Assembly: GCA_020466095.1 (NCBI GenBank)
Contig: CM035808.1
Coordinates: forward strand, 23,202,296-23,266,295
Reading direction: 5' to 3'
DNA from: Chlorops oryzae
Taxonomy: Eukaryota > Arthropoda > Insecta > Diptera > Chloropidae
Length of the DNA stretch: 64,000 nt
Numbering within the stretch: position 1 is the first letter of the stretch; the number at the start of each line of letters is the position of its first letter. The position numbers were made by a program, and so were the translations under genes. The notes under the pieces were generated by a model. That model was not told the DNA's origin. It did no database searches and saw only the letters and a program-made list of their open reading frames with translations. Shown here piece after piece: positions 45,448 to 57,245 of the stretch.

Positions 45448-45911
45448 TATTGAGACTTGAATGAAACGAACGGTCAAATGTCTGATAAAAGAAATAAATT
45501 TTCATTTAAGTTTTATTTAAATAGCTTGATGAAATCGGGCCTAAGTCAGCTTATCCATTTAAGGACTGAGTTTAAAAAAAAAAAAAAGTTTCGCTTTTAA
45601 TGTTTTTGTTCCTGGTGGTAGGAGTGCAATATTTAGGGTTAACATTAATTTATCCCTTTATATTTGGTGCAACTTTTTAATGGGGAAAAATTTTCTGGGT
45701 GAAAGTTGGTTATTAAAGGGTTAATATAAATTTAGTCCATATTAAGGGATTTTAAAGACGAAAAAATTTTGTCCAATGAAAACAGCAAAACTATTCTTGC
45801 CGTTTTTTTTTTTTAGGAATATAAATAAAAAAATTTTAAATTAAATTTTATTGAAAATACTCACACGTAGAGGGCTTTCAAATGATCTCAATTTTATGCA
45901 TATGCCATGAC

Positions 45912-47480
45912 TTAAGCCAAGTGTCGACTATAGATTTATTTACGTAGAGATAGAGAAAAAACTCTCGTGTAGATACGTAGACAAGTGTATACACCCTGTA
46001 GAGCGCACTACACAAGCTCTCTACAAACTCTACTTGAGATAATTATTGGATACAAAAATCTATAGTGTATACATATTTTCATGTAGGGGGTAGAGAGATA
46101 TATCTGCTCTACACTCTATCAAACACGTTTGATAGTTTTTTTTAAATCTTAAGTAGAGATAGGAATTTGAAATTCAAATCAAACCTACTTCGATTTAAAG
46201 CGCTCCGTTTTTGTTCAACACAAATGTGTTTGATTTGCTATTTTGTGGAAAAATGGCACAACCTCAAAAAAAAAAGCTCCAGGAAAATGTGACTCCAAGT
46301 TGTGGACAAAAAAAAAAAAAAAAAAAATTGTCAATTGATTGACTTATACGCAACGCACAGCGATTTATGGAATACAACTAATGAGAGGTTCAACAATTTC
46401 AAGTAAAGAAGTTTACATCGGCTTAGCCGATATGTGTGCAACCTTTTCCTCTGCTTAAAATATATTAAAACATTACCCTAACAAAAAGTCCTATAGTTTT
46501 CATTGTTCTAGCTTGGAAATCTAGTTATACCTTATCTGTTCCTCGATTTAGCTTCTCAAACTCGAAATTATTATTAAGCACAAATATTCGCGAATGGTGG
46601 TCATGGTCAAATTTTAACCATTAGAGGACATTATATCTAGCTGCAAAATACTCAATTTCAAATAGTGAAAATCAATTTTTGCAAATTTCGCAAATGATGA
46701 TCATGGTCAAGTTTTAACCGTTGGAGAGTATTATATCTAGCTGTAAAAGACTCAATTCAAAACAGTGAAAATCAAATTTTTGCGAATTTCGCGGATGGTG
46801 GTCTTGATCAAATTTTAACCGTTAGAGGACATTTTGTCCAGCTGCGAAATACTCAATTCAAAATAGTGAAAATGATATTTTTGCGAATTTCGCGAATTGT
46901 GGTCATGGTCAAAATTTAACCGTTAGAGGACATTTTGTCTAGCTGCGAAATACTCAATTCAAAATAGTGAAAATGATATTTTTGCGAATTTCGCGAATTG
47001 TGGTCATGGTCAAAATAAAATAAAATAAAAATGACCATATTTAAAGCGATGTCTCAACTTTTTTTCAGCCAAAGCTTAAGCGATCGAGTCACGCTCCCAA
47101 CATTTTCTTTTAGTTCCTAGTTTTTCTTGAGTCAAAAGAACAAGGGCAGCAGAAACTTGGTTTTGGCGACGACTCATTTTAACGGAATGAATTTGAAAAA
47201 TTTTCTTTTAATTTTTGAAATTTTTGAAAATCTCAAAATTTATAGCCGAGCTATACGATTATGCTCTATTACACGATTCTATAGTAGAGAAAAATTCTTC
47301 TGCAGTGTAAACAGGCTGTAGAGCACATAGTAGAGCTCTACTCTAATTATGTCTACGGCAGCTCTACGTAGAGCTGTGGAATTGTAGAAACGGTCTACAG
47401 TGTATACAACAAACGTAGAGTCTCTACACACTACACTCTACTCTCTACCTCAAAAACTCTATAGCCGACACTTGGCTTAA
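45912..47480. mobile_element. TTAA-flanked inverted-repeat element (~0.9 kb) split by a DINE-like insertion
   Basis: TTAAGCCAAGTGTCGACTAT, to 45933, pairs with 47459-47480 at 21 of 22 positions, and each end carries TTAA. The inner flanks are built of CTACGTAGAG/CTCTAC words (45940-46165 and 47270-47455) that are complementary between the halves. The block 46401-47085 belongs to a different, mini-me/DINE-like family and interrupts it. Confidence 0.7.
46401..47085 (+). mobile_element. mini-me/DINE-like element, truncated, with ~101-bp internal tandem
   Basis: It starts AAGTAAAGAAGTTTACATCG GCTTAGCCGA, the same start as the fuller copy at 49221. It then carries five tandem units of about 101 bp; the TCATGGTCAA motif lies at about 46601, 46701, 46802, 46903 and 47004. 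It ends near the CAGCCAAAGCTTAAG motif and lacks the 3' (GACA)n/(TA)n part. Confidence 0.7.
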
Positions 47481-47521
47481 GGGCAAGCAAACTATGTCAT
47501 ATAGGAAAGTATTTATAAGTA

Positions 47522-47588
47522 ATGCCTGGTTTCCAATAGCGCAGGAATTGCTGCACACTGAAATTCCTGCACCATTGGAAACCAGGTA
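47522..47588. repeat. 67-bp palindromic unit
   Basis: TGCCTGGTTTCCAATAGCGC and the complementary half ending ACCATTGGAAACCAGGTA pair at about 24 of 27 positions around a short loop. It is probably a minimal MITE. The following 47590-48220 is AT-rich with no recognised gene, apart from what would be the 3' UTR of the minus-strand Tom22 gene. Confidence 0.55.
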
Positions 47589-48220
47589 TAAGAATAGAAA
47601 ATCAAAAAATTTTTAACAAGTGACTACTCTACAATAACTCATTTTATACTTAACGAATATCAAAAGAAAAAGAAAAACAAAAGAAAAAAAGAAAAACTAA
47701 TGTAAAACAAATATTCCTAATACACTCATGCAATATGCAAAGCAAACTTTAAAAATTTTCCTACTTGCTACAGTTAAAAACATAAATATTCAAACACTCG
47801 AATAAGTATATAAGATATGTACTCAAAAGCTCAACTGATAAGAAGTTTTACTTATAAGATATATGTATTATTATGCATTAAGATATAGAATATTAATCAG
47901 ATGTGAAAGAATATATTGTTTTGAAGCAATGGTTGTACTGATTTTATGTTTTCGTATTTTCTAGTTAAGCTAAGAATATATTGTTTTTTTGTTATATTTT
48001 TTGCAATATTTAATTTTGCTTTATTAAAAAAAAAAAAAAAAATCATAATTAAAATGAATAAACTACGCCGACGGGTATTGAATTTGGTATTCTATAAATG
48101 TATTCAATTCATTTCTCATAACAGCTTCTTTTCACATTTCCATTCAATTTGAGCTTAGAACAAAAGAAAACACTCTGCTTTCCATGGAAATCAATCGAAT
48201 GATTTTTCTCTTGAGGATTT

Positions 48221-48850
48221 TCAATGAACTGCACCACCACGTCCACTCACTCCGATTGGATTGGCTGACACTACCGCCGCTGGTCCAAGGAGCACGTGTT
48301 TTTGTTGGGATATTTGATTTTCTCGGATTTTCGCCCGTTCGGCTTCTAAAATGACCGGCGCGAATAGAATGACCGAACTGCTCGAGATAACCCAAATTAG
48401 ACGACACGAAGCCGCAAAGAATTTCTTAACTGCATCCGCCGTTATTTTTGTCATTTTCCCGGCATAATCACGCACTGGATCGGGAAACATTTCCGTTAGA
48501 CCCCATAGACGTTCGGCTATGGTTTCATCCGGTTCATCATCATAATTCTCCTCGATGACTCCCACTTGTGATGCTGTTGTTGTAGACGGTGCTGGACTCA
48601 CATCGGCCTTGATAGTTCTGGATTCAGCAATCTCTTCGCCTTCGCTCTCGCGCTCGCGCTCGCCTTCGCCATCACCCTCTCGCTCTTCTTGACTGTTTGC
48701 ATTTGTGTTTTCCTCGTCTGCGACTGCATTTATGTCCGAGTTCGAATTTGATGGATCCGGGCTTGCCTCATATTCATTGAGTACCGTAACCGTAACCGAT
48801 TGCTGCTCATCTTCGGTTGTACTCGGAGATGTATCAATGTCTTGGAGCAT
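48221..48850 (-). CDS. mge: Tom22 (maggie), mitochondrial outer-membrane import receptor
   Basis: Tom22 is the central receptor and organiser of the TOM complex, which imports nuclear-encoded proteins into mitochondria. The single-exon frame encodes 209 residues. The acidic, Glu/Ser-rich cytosolic N-terminus (about residues 44-75) matches the presequence-binding role. The family core ETIAERLWGLTEMFPDPVRD lies at 109-128. The segment KKFFAASCRLIWVISSSSVI then enters one transmembrane helix (about 149-168) ending in ILFAPVILE. A short intermembrane-space tail with QISQQKHVLLGP follows; LLGP is typical of animal Tom22. The N-terminal acidic region is longer than in vertebrates (~140 aa). The ATG at 48850 is the first in frame. 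No neighbour is functionally related. Confidence 0.93.
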   Translation of the reverse strand: MLQDIDTSPSTTEDEQQSVTVTVLNEYEASPDPSNSNSDINAVADEENTNANSQEEREGDGEGERERESEGEEIAESRTIKADVSPAPSTTTASQVGVIEENYDDEPDETIAERLWGLTEMFPDPVRDYAGKMTKITADAVKKFFAASCRLIWVISSSSVILFAPVILEAERAKIRENQISQQKHVLLGPAAVVSANPIGVSGRGGAVH

Positions 48851-49079
48851 ATTTTACTCTTTTGTTTTTTTTTTTTTTTCGTTTCTCGAGAATTATTCAA
48901 AAACGTAATTTCAAATACGTCTAAAGATTTTATTTTTACAACAAAGCCACGCGTTATGGTACTGCAACAGCAACTATTAAAGAAAACAATGAGTTTCAAA
49001 AAGGAAGTCCCGAAATTCGTAGTCGAAAATGCTGAACAACAAATGAAAAAAAATATGTAATACTCAAACTTGAACTCTC

Positions 49080-49220
49080 AATCAATTAATTTTTGGAGTC
49101 CTTGTTTCGATTTCTTGAATATGAAAGCATGATTTTTATTTCGAGGTGCTTTGAATCGAAAAAAAAAAAAACGGTATTCTCTGGGTAAAAGCAAAAAATA
49201 AATAAAAATCTTTAAAAAAC
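49080..49220. other. spacer between Tom22 upstream region and mini-me-like element
   Basis: AT-rich. The frames at 48800-49060 and 49078-49260 have no recognisable content. The Tom22 promoter is presumably within 48851-49100. Confidence 0.35.
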
Positions 49221-50103
49221 AAGTAAAGAAGTTTACATCGGCTAAGCCGATTGCACACATACCTTTTCCTCAGCCTTAAATATGTTGAAACATTACCTTA
49301 ACAAAAATTCCTGCCCTTTTCGTTGTTCTAGCTACACATTATCTGTACTTCGATTTAGCTTCAAAAACTCGAAATTATATTTAAGTACAAAGTTTTTTGC
49401 GAATGGTGGTCTTGATCAAATTTTAACCGTTAGAGGACATTTTGTTTAGCTGCGAAATACTCAATTCAAAATAGTGAAAATCAAATTTTCGCGAATTTCG
49501 CGAATGGTGGTCATGGTCAAATTTTAACCTTAAGTGACGACTTTATTTGGTGGCAAAATACACAATCGGAAGAAGCAAAAAAAAAAATCATTTTTGTATA
49601 CAGATATGAGAATAAGAGAAAGATTATTTTTTTCTAATGTGTAGGATGATGACCATAGTTATAGCGATGTCGCAATTTTTTTTCAGCGAAAGCTTAAGTC
49701 TACATGGTAGCTATACACACACCAAATTTCAATAAGCTAGGATGTATAGTAAAAAAGTTATCCAGGAAAAACCTTGAAAATCGTGATTTTTGAAACTTCT
49801 GAACCATTTCCCACGACCCAAGGAGGGACTACGAAAACAATTTGTATGCAGTTTTTCGGACATTACCTGGTTCAAGTCCATGCCAAATTTCAATATGATA
49901 TCTTTCATGGCTTAGGAGTAAATTACGAAAAACTAAAGTGTGACCGACAGACAGACAGACAGACAGACAGACATGGCTAGATCGACTCCTCTTGTCACCC
50001 TGATCTAGAATATATATATATGTCTATATCTATCGCGACTCCTTAGGTATGTTACATACTCCGAGCCAAACTTAATATACCCTTTCCTTCGGAAAAGGTA
50101 TAA
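49221..50103 (+). mobile_element. mini-me/DINE-like element with (GACA)n, core and (TA)n
   Basis: It begins AAGTAAAGAAGTTTACATCG and carries about two of the ~101-bp internal units (49400-49545). Then come (GACA)n at about 49949-49972, the core CATGGCTAGATCGACTCC, and (TA)n at 50010-50020. The end is a hairpin-forming segment, ATACCCTTTCC-TTCG-GAAAAGGTAT, at about 50079-50103. Paired (GTCY)n and (TA)n tracts around a conserved core are the published hallmark of dipteran mini-me elements, and the 3' hairpin agrees with a Helitron-related origin. Confidence 0.78.
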
Positions 50104-50822
50104 AAACACAAAATGTTGTATTCACTATGTATGTTTAATAAGGTGGATCGTTTTGTTCGACAAAAAAATTGAAAATTATCTGGAATCGTTTTCTCTGTAT
50201 ATAATATATATTTATTTGGTTTGCTTTAGGCTACGTGCCTTGATCTACTTGCCTCTAAAACACATTGAGATGAATTATTTACAAAAACATTTACAGCGGA
50301 AAAAATATTCTTTCCGCGGATTTTTAATAACACTGTGGTAGTTGAAAAAAATACAAGGCCGGTGATAACGGTTTCCCACTAATTCGGGCACGGTGAATCG
50401 AACTGCATCATTAGTAAATAATTCAAAATGATCACGAATTCTCTACAAAATTTCTACATACATTCGACTCTCGTTAATTCAAAAACTCGATCATTCGTTA
50501 TATTTTAAGAGTCCCTCGAGTTTCGAATTAACGAGAGTCGATTTTATATGCAAACTTTGAATATACTATTACTTTTAAGCTTATAGAAATTTTTTTGTAA
50601 CATTGCTAATTTCACGGAAATCGAGGAATTTTTAAATTGAACTAGAAAACACTTCAATTTATTGCAGCGTCTGTAACGCCAACTCCTTTAATTGTGATTT
50701 TCATATTAATTAAAGTTATAGGATAAAATCTATTAAAAAATTAACAAAATTGTAAGGCTCCATTCATGATACGACTCGCCTCCTCTTTCCCTTACCCTGA
50801 AAGACCTTTTCATTTCAAATGA
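50104..50822. other. intergenic, with a 78-bp palindromic MITE at 50464-50541
   Basis: TCGACTCTCGTTAATTC (50464-50480) is the exact complement of GAATTAACGAGAGTCGA (50525-50541), and the pairing continues inward through CTCGA. The remaining sequence is AT-rich with no recognised gene. Confidence 0.6.
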
Positions 50823-50965
50823 GTCCGGTTCTACATTAAGAGGCAAAACACGACTCACTGGAATGAAACACATGAAAGTGACAGAGACGAAAGACATTAA
50901 TTCTCCGTCCCTCTCATGTGTTTCTTTCCAGTGAGTCACGTTTTGCCTTTTAATGTAGAACCGCA
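50823..50965. mobile_element. 143-bp fold-back element just upstream of SWIP
   Basis: The first ~53 bases (GTCCGGTTCTACATTAAGAG onward) pair with the last ~53 (ending TAATGTAGAACCGCAC) at about 48 positions, leaving a short loop. It lies 36 bp before the proposed SWIP start codon, so it probably overlaps the 5' UTR or promoter. A transcript spanning it could form a long hairpin. Confidence 0.7.
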
Positions 50966-51001
50966 CTGAGCACACATCTCACAGAACAAGATTTCAGAGA
51001 A

Positions 51002-54000
51002 ATGCTCGAAAATGTTGGAGGGCGTAAAAGGGGACTAAGACCAAAAGGCAAGTCAGCTGTGTTTTATTTATTGAATTTGAATATTTATCTACTTATTCAT
51101 TTGTCCAATTTAAAAATGGATGAAAAAGCATTAAGTAAGAATAATAGATATAAATCTTTAAGTGTACTCATTGGATCTCTTTTACCCATTTCTTGACACT
51201 TCACACAGTCTACACAGCAGAAAAGCAATTGAAGAAATTTGGAACCTTCCTGGAAGATCACAGTCAAAGATTGGATGTAGTATTGAGTAGCAATCAACGA
51301 CTTGGAAGCAAAAATATCTTACCAGAACTAGAGAATCCAATAGTTGAAATTGGATATTCACTCAACCAAGAGCAACTGCCACTCATCAAACTATTAGATT
51401 GCGATAGAGAGCTCCACAAAATTTTTTTAACGTTCGGTCATTGTTGCGTCGAAATTAAGTCGCTGCTTCATGATGCCAAAAAGAAGCAATTGAAACTCCT
51501 TTATATCGATGAGGACTTGTTAAGTGATTCTTCCAAAATAATTGATGAGGATGGGACAAGTCGAGAAAGCAGTCAAGAAATCCTGTACAAAATGAGTTGT
51601 TCTATTGAATTCCTTTATAATGTACAGTTTTTAATACAACGAATGACAGTTTGTGGAGCTCATCTGCTCCATCAATGTGGAGCTGTGATGACAAATGGAT
51701 CACAGCAATTCCAAATTTTCGTAAGGAAAATCCATTCATTTCAATGAATAATTTTTAAATAAGATCATTCATGAATTATTTAATATTTTCAGGAAGTTTT
51801 GGAATATCTAAATGATCTTCTCGTTTCAATTGTCGTCTTTGATGAAATTCTGATCGGTAGTAATTTTCGCAGTTATTGGCCTCTGTATAAGAAAACTATT
51901 GACGCGCTTGCACATAATAAATTGAAATTGGAAGATTGTTCTGCGGCTGAAATGAGTGGGCTACAAAATAGTTTACAAAACTTAGAATTGCTTTTCGGTG
52001 GAAGTGTTTTCCAGGTGAGTTTTGAATTTCTTCTCTTCTGTTTTCTTCAATGTATTTGTATATTTTCATTTTGCTCTTTCAGTACTTCTTCGATAGTCTT
52101 TATTCATTGAAGGACCTCATTGGCCCAAAAGGTATGGGATTATTGAGCCAACAATTTAATGCATATATGAAACAGAACCTCACGACTTTCGAGAAATCAA
52201 GCGACATTGATTCATGCTATACTGATCCACATCCATTGTTGCGTTTAAATGTTTTTTGTGCAATGTTTCACAATTTCTGTGGGCAAGTCGATTCAAAGCA
52301 AGTCAAACGTTTGCTTGAATTGAATGCCAAGCATGCTGGAATTGTATTGATCGCTAATATTTCATGGTCCTCTCCGAAATTTCTCAAAAAACATGCCGAA
52401 ACTTTACTTAAGTCATATGAAAAGCTAGTGCACGATGCCACCAAGCAAATTGAAAACTATACTCAGACTGGCGTGCAAAGTTTACAGCGTGATTGGCGAA
52501 CGCATTTCGCACAAGTAACAGAATGGTCTCTTAAAATGTCATCATCTCTTGGTAATTTGAGGTCAGCTCCAAAATTGGAGAATTTTAAGGAGCTAATGGC
52601 GATTTTACTCTCCGGATTGAAATATGCTGGAAAAATTAGTTTTCTCATCAAAGGAGTTTTGAACGCTTTCATTGCACAACGCACCCCGCTACCCAAATAC
52701 ACGCTAATCTCGATTTGTAAGCTAATGGAGGCACTTAGGTAAATATCAGGTCTCTATGCAGTATCGCATCTCATTAAAACAATTTAGTACAAAATAAGCA
52801 TTTTTCTCTACAAAGCTTAGCACAAATGTAGCGTCTTAAATCCTATAGAAACTCAATGGCTTATGACTGTCCCTTCTTTTTTATAGCAGTACTAAAGAGT
52901 ACTAAAAAGTAAATTCTATTGCGATGCGATGCGATGCTGTGAGACGTTACTTACTATATTTTACTCCTTAAAAAAGCTTTTTGTAACCTTTGAATTCAAT
53001 TCCAGAGTGATTCAAAAGACATATCAAAAGTATGACCACGTTATAGCAAAGCTTTCGCAGAATATTTTACAATTTTTGCAACATAAAGTACTGAATTTAT
53101 TGAGTGCCTATAAGGTAAATTGAAATCAAATAAATCGTTCCTATATATTAGACCATTAGATCGTTTTCAATCAAATTTAGATGAGACTAACTTTTTTCGA
53201 GCTCGAGGTCATAATCAAAAGAATATTATATATATTATTTAATTTATTTCAATATTTCGCTCATTACATATGTATGCTCCAGATGATGCTCCGCAATGAT
53301 GAGCGAAATATGGAAAATAAATAAATAATATATATTATATTCTCGAAAAATCTAAAAATCATATAAAAGTTAATTTAAATTTATTGTTTAAACAATTTTT
53401 ATGTTAACATATATCACATTTCTCCAAAATAGAAAAAACTCATGTTAAACAAACTCAACGATCGCAACGTGGATGCATTGGCAGCAATCAAAGTAGCCGA
53501 AAAATGCATGATTGGACCGTCGAGCTACGTTCGTATCTTAGTCACAAAATTGGCCATAAAAACAACAAACTCAGAGAACCGCATAATGCCAACAGATCAA
53601 TTCAATAAATTTGAGTCTATTATGGATCGCATCGAGAAACTAGCGAATTTTCAACAAAGGCTCGCAGAGATTTGTGATACGTCCTTCATATACTGGCATC
53701 AATCGATATTGCTGATGTATTTAAAGCAAATAATTGAAAAAAGGATCGATTTTAACTCACTTCAGGTAATTTTCAATTGTGAATAGTCGTGTTGCAGCTT
53801 CTCAGTCATCGATTTTTAGTACTGTTTTCAACCGCTTTATCTTTTTTTGTACTATAACATTGAAATAAGTTTGAACAGCAAATAAATTGGTTTTTATTCG
53901 TCCTTTTTACAGTATATTATGTCATCAGCAAATGGCTTTAATAAGTCTCTCGAACAATTAGAACTAGGCGATTTGGAAATAGCGAAATCTTTTAGGCAAT

Positions 54001-55643
54001 CGAACTTCGAAAACATACGCTGTGAGATTATCAGTAAACTTTGTGCCAAAGTCGAAACTTTCCTTCGTCTGGAAGTTCATTCTAATTTGCAGTTGGATAA
54101 AATGAAGCCATTCGAACAAAGCATCAACGATTATCGGGATCTAATCAATACATGTCCGCTGGAAATAAATGGAAGCTACGTCGTCCTGAAGGATCATGTA
54201 GAGAACTATTTGAGTTGTATGTTTTATAATTTGACAACAATTTCTTTGCATGATTGGAGAACCTACGAAGAAATGAGTCAATTAGCTGATAATCGTTTAT
54301 TAATAAAACCAATCGATGGCTATCTGCCAAATCAGACACTAGAACAAGGCATTGATATATTGGAAATTATGCGAAAAATAAACGTCTTCGTTTCCAAATA
54401 TGTTTACAACATGAATTCTCAAGTTTTTATCGAACAACAGAGCCCGAACAAACATTTGGATACCATTGGTATTTCACATGTCGCCAATTCTTTGCGCACT
54501 CATGGAACTGGAGTCATCAATACGACAGTCAATTTCGCATATCAGTTCTTGAGACAGAAATTTTATACGTTCTCACAGTTTCTCTATGGTGAGTGAACGG
54601 GACATATGCAATAATGCCGATATTGATTATATTTTCCAGACGAGCAGATAAAGTCACGTTTGCTCAAAGAATTGCGTGCGTTCACAGAGCAAAAGCAGAG
54701 TGAAAAGATGCCATTGTATTCGTATGAACGTGCAGACTCTTTCAATAAAGATATAAGAAAATTGGGTCTATCGGCTGATGGGCAAACGTATATGGACCTT
54801 TTCAGGCAGGTTATAACACACGCGGGTAGGTATAGAATTAAAATCAATTTTAAGAGTGGATAATGATCATTAAAATAACATTTAAAGGCAACACTATGGC
54901 TTACATTCGATTGGTACGTTCGGGTAGCATGCATGCAAATTATGCTGCAACGCTTTATCTTCCAAGTTTTGATGATAATCAAAAATTTTCTGAAAAATGC
55001 AAAGAAGCATCAATGCAGGATGTTACAATAGAAGCAGCCGAGAATCTTCAATTTTGCATACGAAATTTGTGCAAAAGTTTCTCTGACAGCACAAATTACT
55101 TAAAGGTGAGTGAAAAATCAAGACGAAGAAGATTCACTAAATCATAAATTAAATACTTTTCGCTAACAGCTTCTTGTTGATGTCTTCGAGCCAATGCTTC
55201 AGAATTCGCACAATATTCACTTGAAAAATTTCTTCCTTATCGTTCCACCTCTTACACTTAACTTTGTTGAGCATATTCTTGCTGCTAAATCGAAAATTAA
55301 CAAAAAAGACACTTCCGAAACAATTCTGTTTGACGATGGTTTTGCTGTCGGCTTAGCGTATATCTTAAAGCTCTTAGATCAGTACACTCATTTCAATGCG
55401 TTGCAATGGTTTTCAACAGTGCGGGAAAAGTTTGACCTCGAACAACGCAAGATAAAGGAAATGCTCAAAGAAGCAATTGCGGCAAGTGATAATAAAAAAG
55501 GAAAGAACTCTGCTGCGCAGAAAGTTGAACACGAGAAACTACAACAGACCTTAGCGCTAACCGAACGTCGCATTCAAGCTCATCAAACTGAATTTAATTT
55601 ACTTTTTTATAATATAAGCAGTGCGAAGATATTCTTCCATTGA
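51002..55643 (+). CDS. SWIP: SWIP / WASHC4, WASH complex subunit (strumpellin- and WASH-interacting protein)
   Basis: SWIP is a core subunit of the WASH complex, which activates Arp2/3 on endosomes for cargo sorting. Ten exons join in phase: 51002-51023, 51209-51720, 51793-52014, 52083-52738, 53006-53114, 53433-53765, 53913-54588, 54640-54825, 54888-55105 and 55170-55643. The product is 1135 residues, against ~1170 in mammals. Family landmarks in order: EKQLKKFGTFLEDHS; LNGPS-like MIGPSSYVRI; LPNQTLEQGIDILEIMRKIN; RTHGTGVINTTVNFAYQFLR; IRKLGLSADGQTYMDLFRQV; NIHLKNFFLIVPPLTLNFVE; DDGFAVGLAYILKLLDQY. It ends with SSAKIFFH and lacks the longer acidic mammalian tail. The first exon is only 22 nt in this model and least certain: its donor (GGC/GTAAAA) gives the required phase, but an upstream start is possible since the frame stays open. 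Helical throughout, with no membrane segment. Confidence 0.92.
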
Positions 55644-57245
55644 ACATTCCTAAAAGTGCACTTAACTTTGTGTAGACATTTTAATTTTTCTTATTGAATT
55701 TCCCAAATAGACAAAATACAACATATTCGCATCATCTTGACATCATGCATGACTCAAACGATGCTGAAAGTATGTGTTGCTTATGAGGGACAAAATGTGC
55801 TCAACTTGAGAGCAAATTATGATTTCAGTATATGGTTACATATTGACCTCATACTCATATTATTCATTATTCATGTCATGATATGAGATCGTGCAATGAA
55901 GTCAATTTGATGTAGTTTTGAAAACATATTTTGAGGACTAGAATTGTTATCAAATTGTCGACAATTTTCATGCATCCCTTGAAATCATTGTATGAATATC
56001 ATAGCTGTCTATTTGGGTTGATTTCTAAATAAATGTTATAGCGATCTCGAAAAGCGCTTAGATGATCTGGAGCCCGATATTTAATACTGGAAAGAAAAAA
56101 ATAAATAGAATTTTTCTTTTCCAAGTTCGTTCAGGACTGGAAGAAATCGAAAGCTTCTGGGTAGTTTTTACCAAAGACCTTATAACTAACTATATAACTA
56201 GTTATAAGGTCTTTGTTTTTACTAGGGCACACAGAGCTTTTTTTAAGTTTGTTTTTTTGCTTTTAACAATCATTGCAGTTAAAACAATAATTTTCCCACA
56301 TAATAAATAGTTTATTGAAATAAGTGAAAAATTCCTAAAAGTAAAAATTCTTTATAAAAATGATCTTAAGAGTTTTAGAATTAAAAATTTTGCTAAAATA
56401 CATAGATAAAAATTGTTTTGTTAAGAACGAATCACGTATTTGTTAACATGCGATTACTTAAGTTCAGTAAAATGGAAGATAGACATATAAATTCACATCA
56501 AAATTAGTTCTAAAGGCACTCACGTATAAATAGTTATAAAAATAGACATAAACTCGTCAGAAATGGTTAAGTGTATAAAATTGTTGGAAGAGTTCGTTTG
56601 ATTGCATATAAATGCATTAGTTACTACAAAAGGTGATATGTAAAGGTTGTTTCAAAAAACATCTAATTAAACTAAAAATTTTGTTTCTCTGAAAAATTTA
56701 CTAAAAATATTCGCAAAAATTCCTTAAAGAGAACATCATTCATTCTTGGAACTTTAGTCTTAAGGTGCATCAGTGACGGTATAGCATAGCTCTGTCAGTT
56801 ATCCCATGCCGTGACTGATTGCAACTTTAGTAGACCACTACTACTGTTCTCTTTGCTTTTGCTCAAATTTTTATTATTATTTCAATAAATTGCAATTCCC
56901 ATAATCTGCTTTTCTGAATATAATTGTTCCAGTCAATTTAACTTCATTAGCAGACTTTCAAAGAACCAGCTTTCAGAATTGGTATCGAAATGGATCTGAA
57001 AAAACCATCTCACTTAAAAATGTTCTCAATATTTACCCACAATTGTTAGAAAATGTATTAGCTGCGATGGGCGTAAAATTTGCAGTTGTCTCTTTAACGA
57101 TTCAAGGTTTTTCTTATTAATGCAGAATGCAAATACACTCGTATCGCCTTCGCCTAAATCCTTTAAAATAATAAAATGGAGCATAACCTCATTTGAAAAA
57201 CTTCGGCATATGCAATTACTTCTTAATTGATCGTGTTTATGTTAC
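55644..57245. other. convergent intergenic region between SWIP and PLC-gamma, with two palindromes
   Basis: AT-rich, with no gene recognised. A perfect 16-bp inverted repeat (CAAAGACCTTATAACT at 56172-56187 against 56200-56215) has a 12-base loop. A second imperfect one pairs TGCATCAGTGACGGTATA (56766) with CATGCCGTGACTGATTGCA (to 56823). Both may be tiny MITEs. The 3' UTRs of the two converging genes must lie here. Confidence 0.5.

Noticed and set aside
46583..47020. A separate satellite of ~101-bp units
   Set aside because: The same unit occurs within the fuller mini-me-like element at 49221-50103, so it is an internal expansion of that element.
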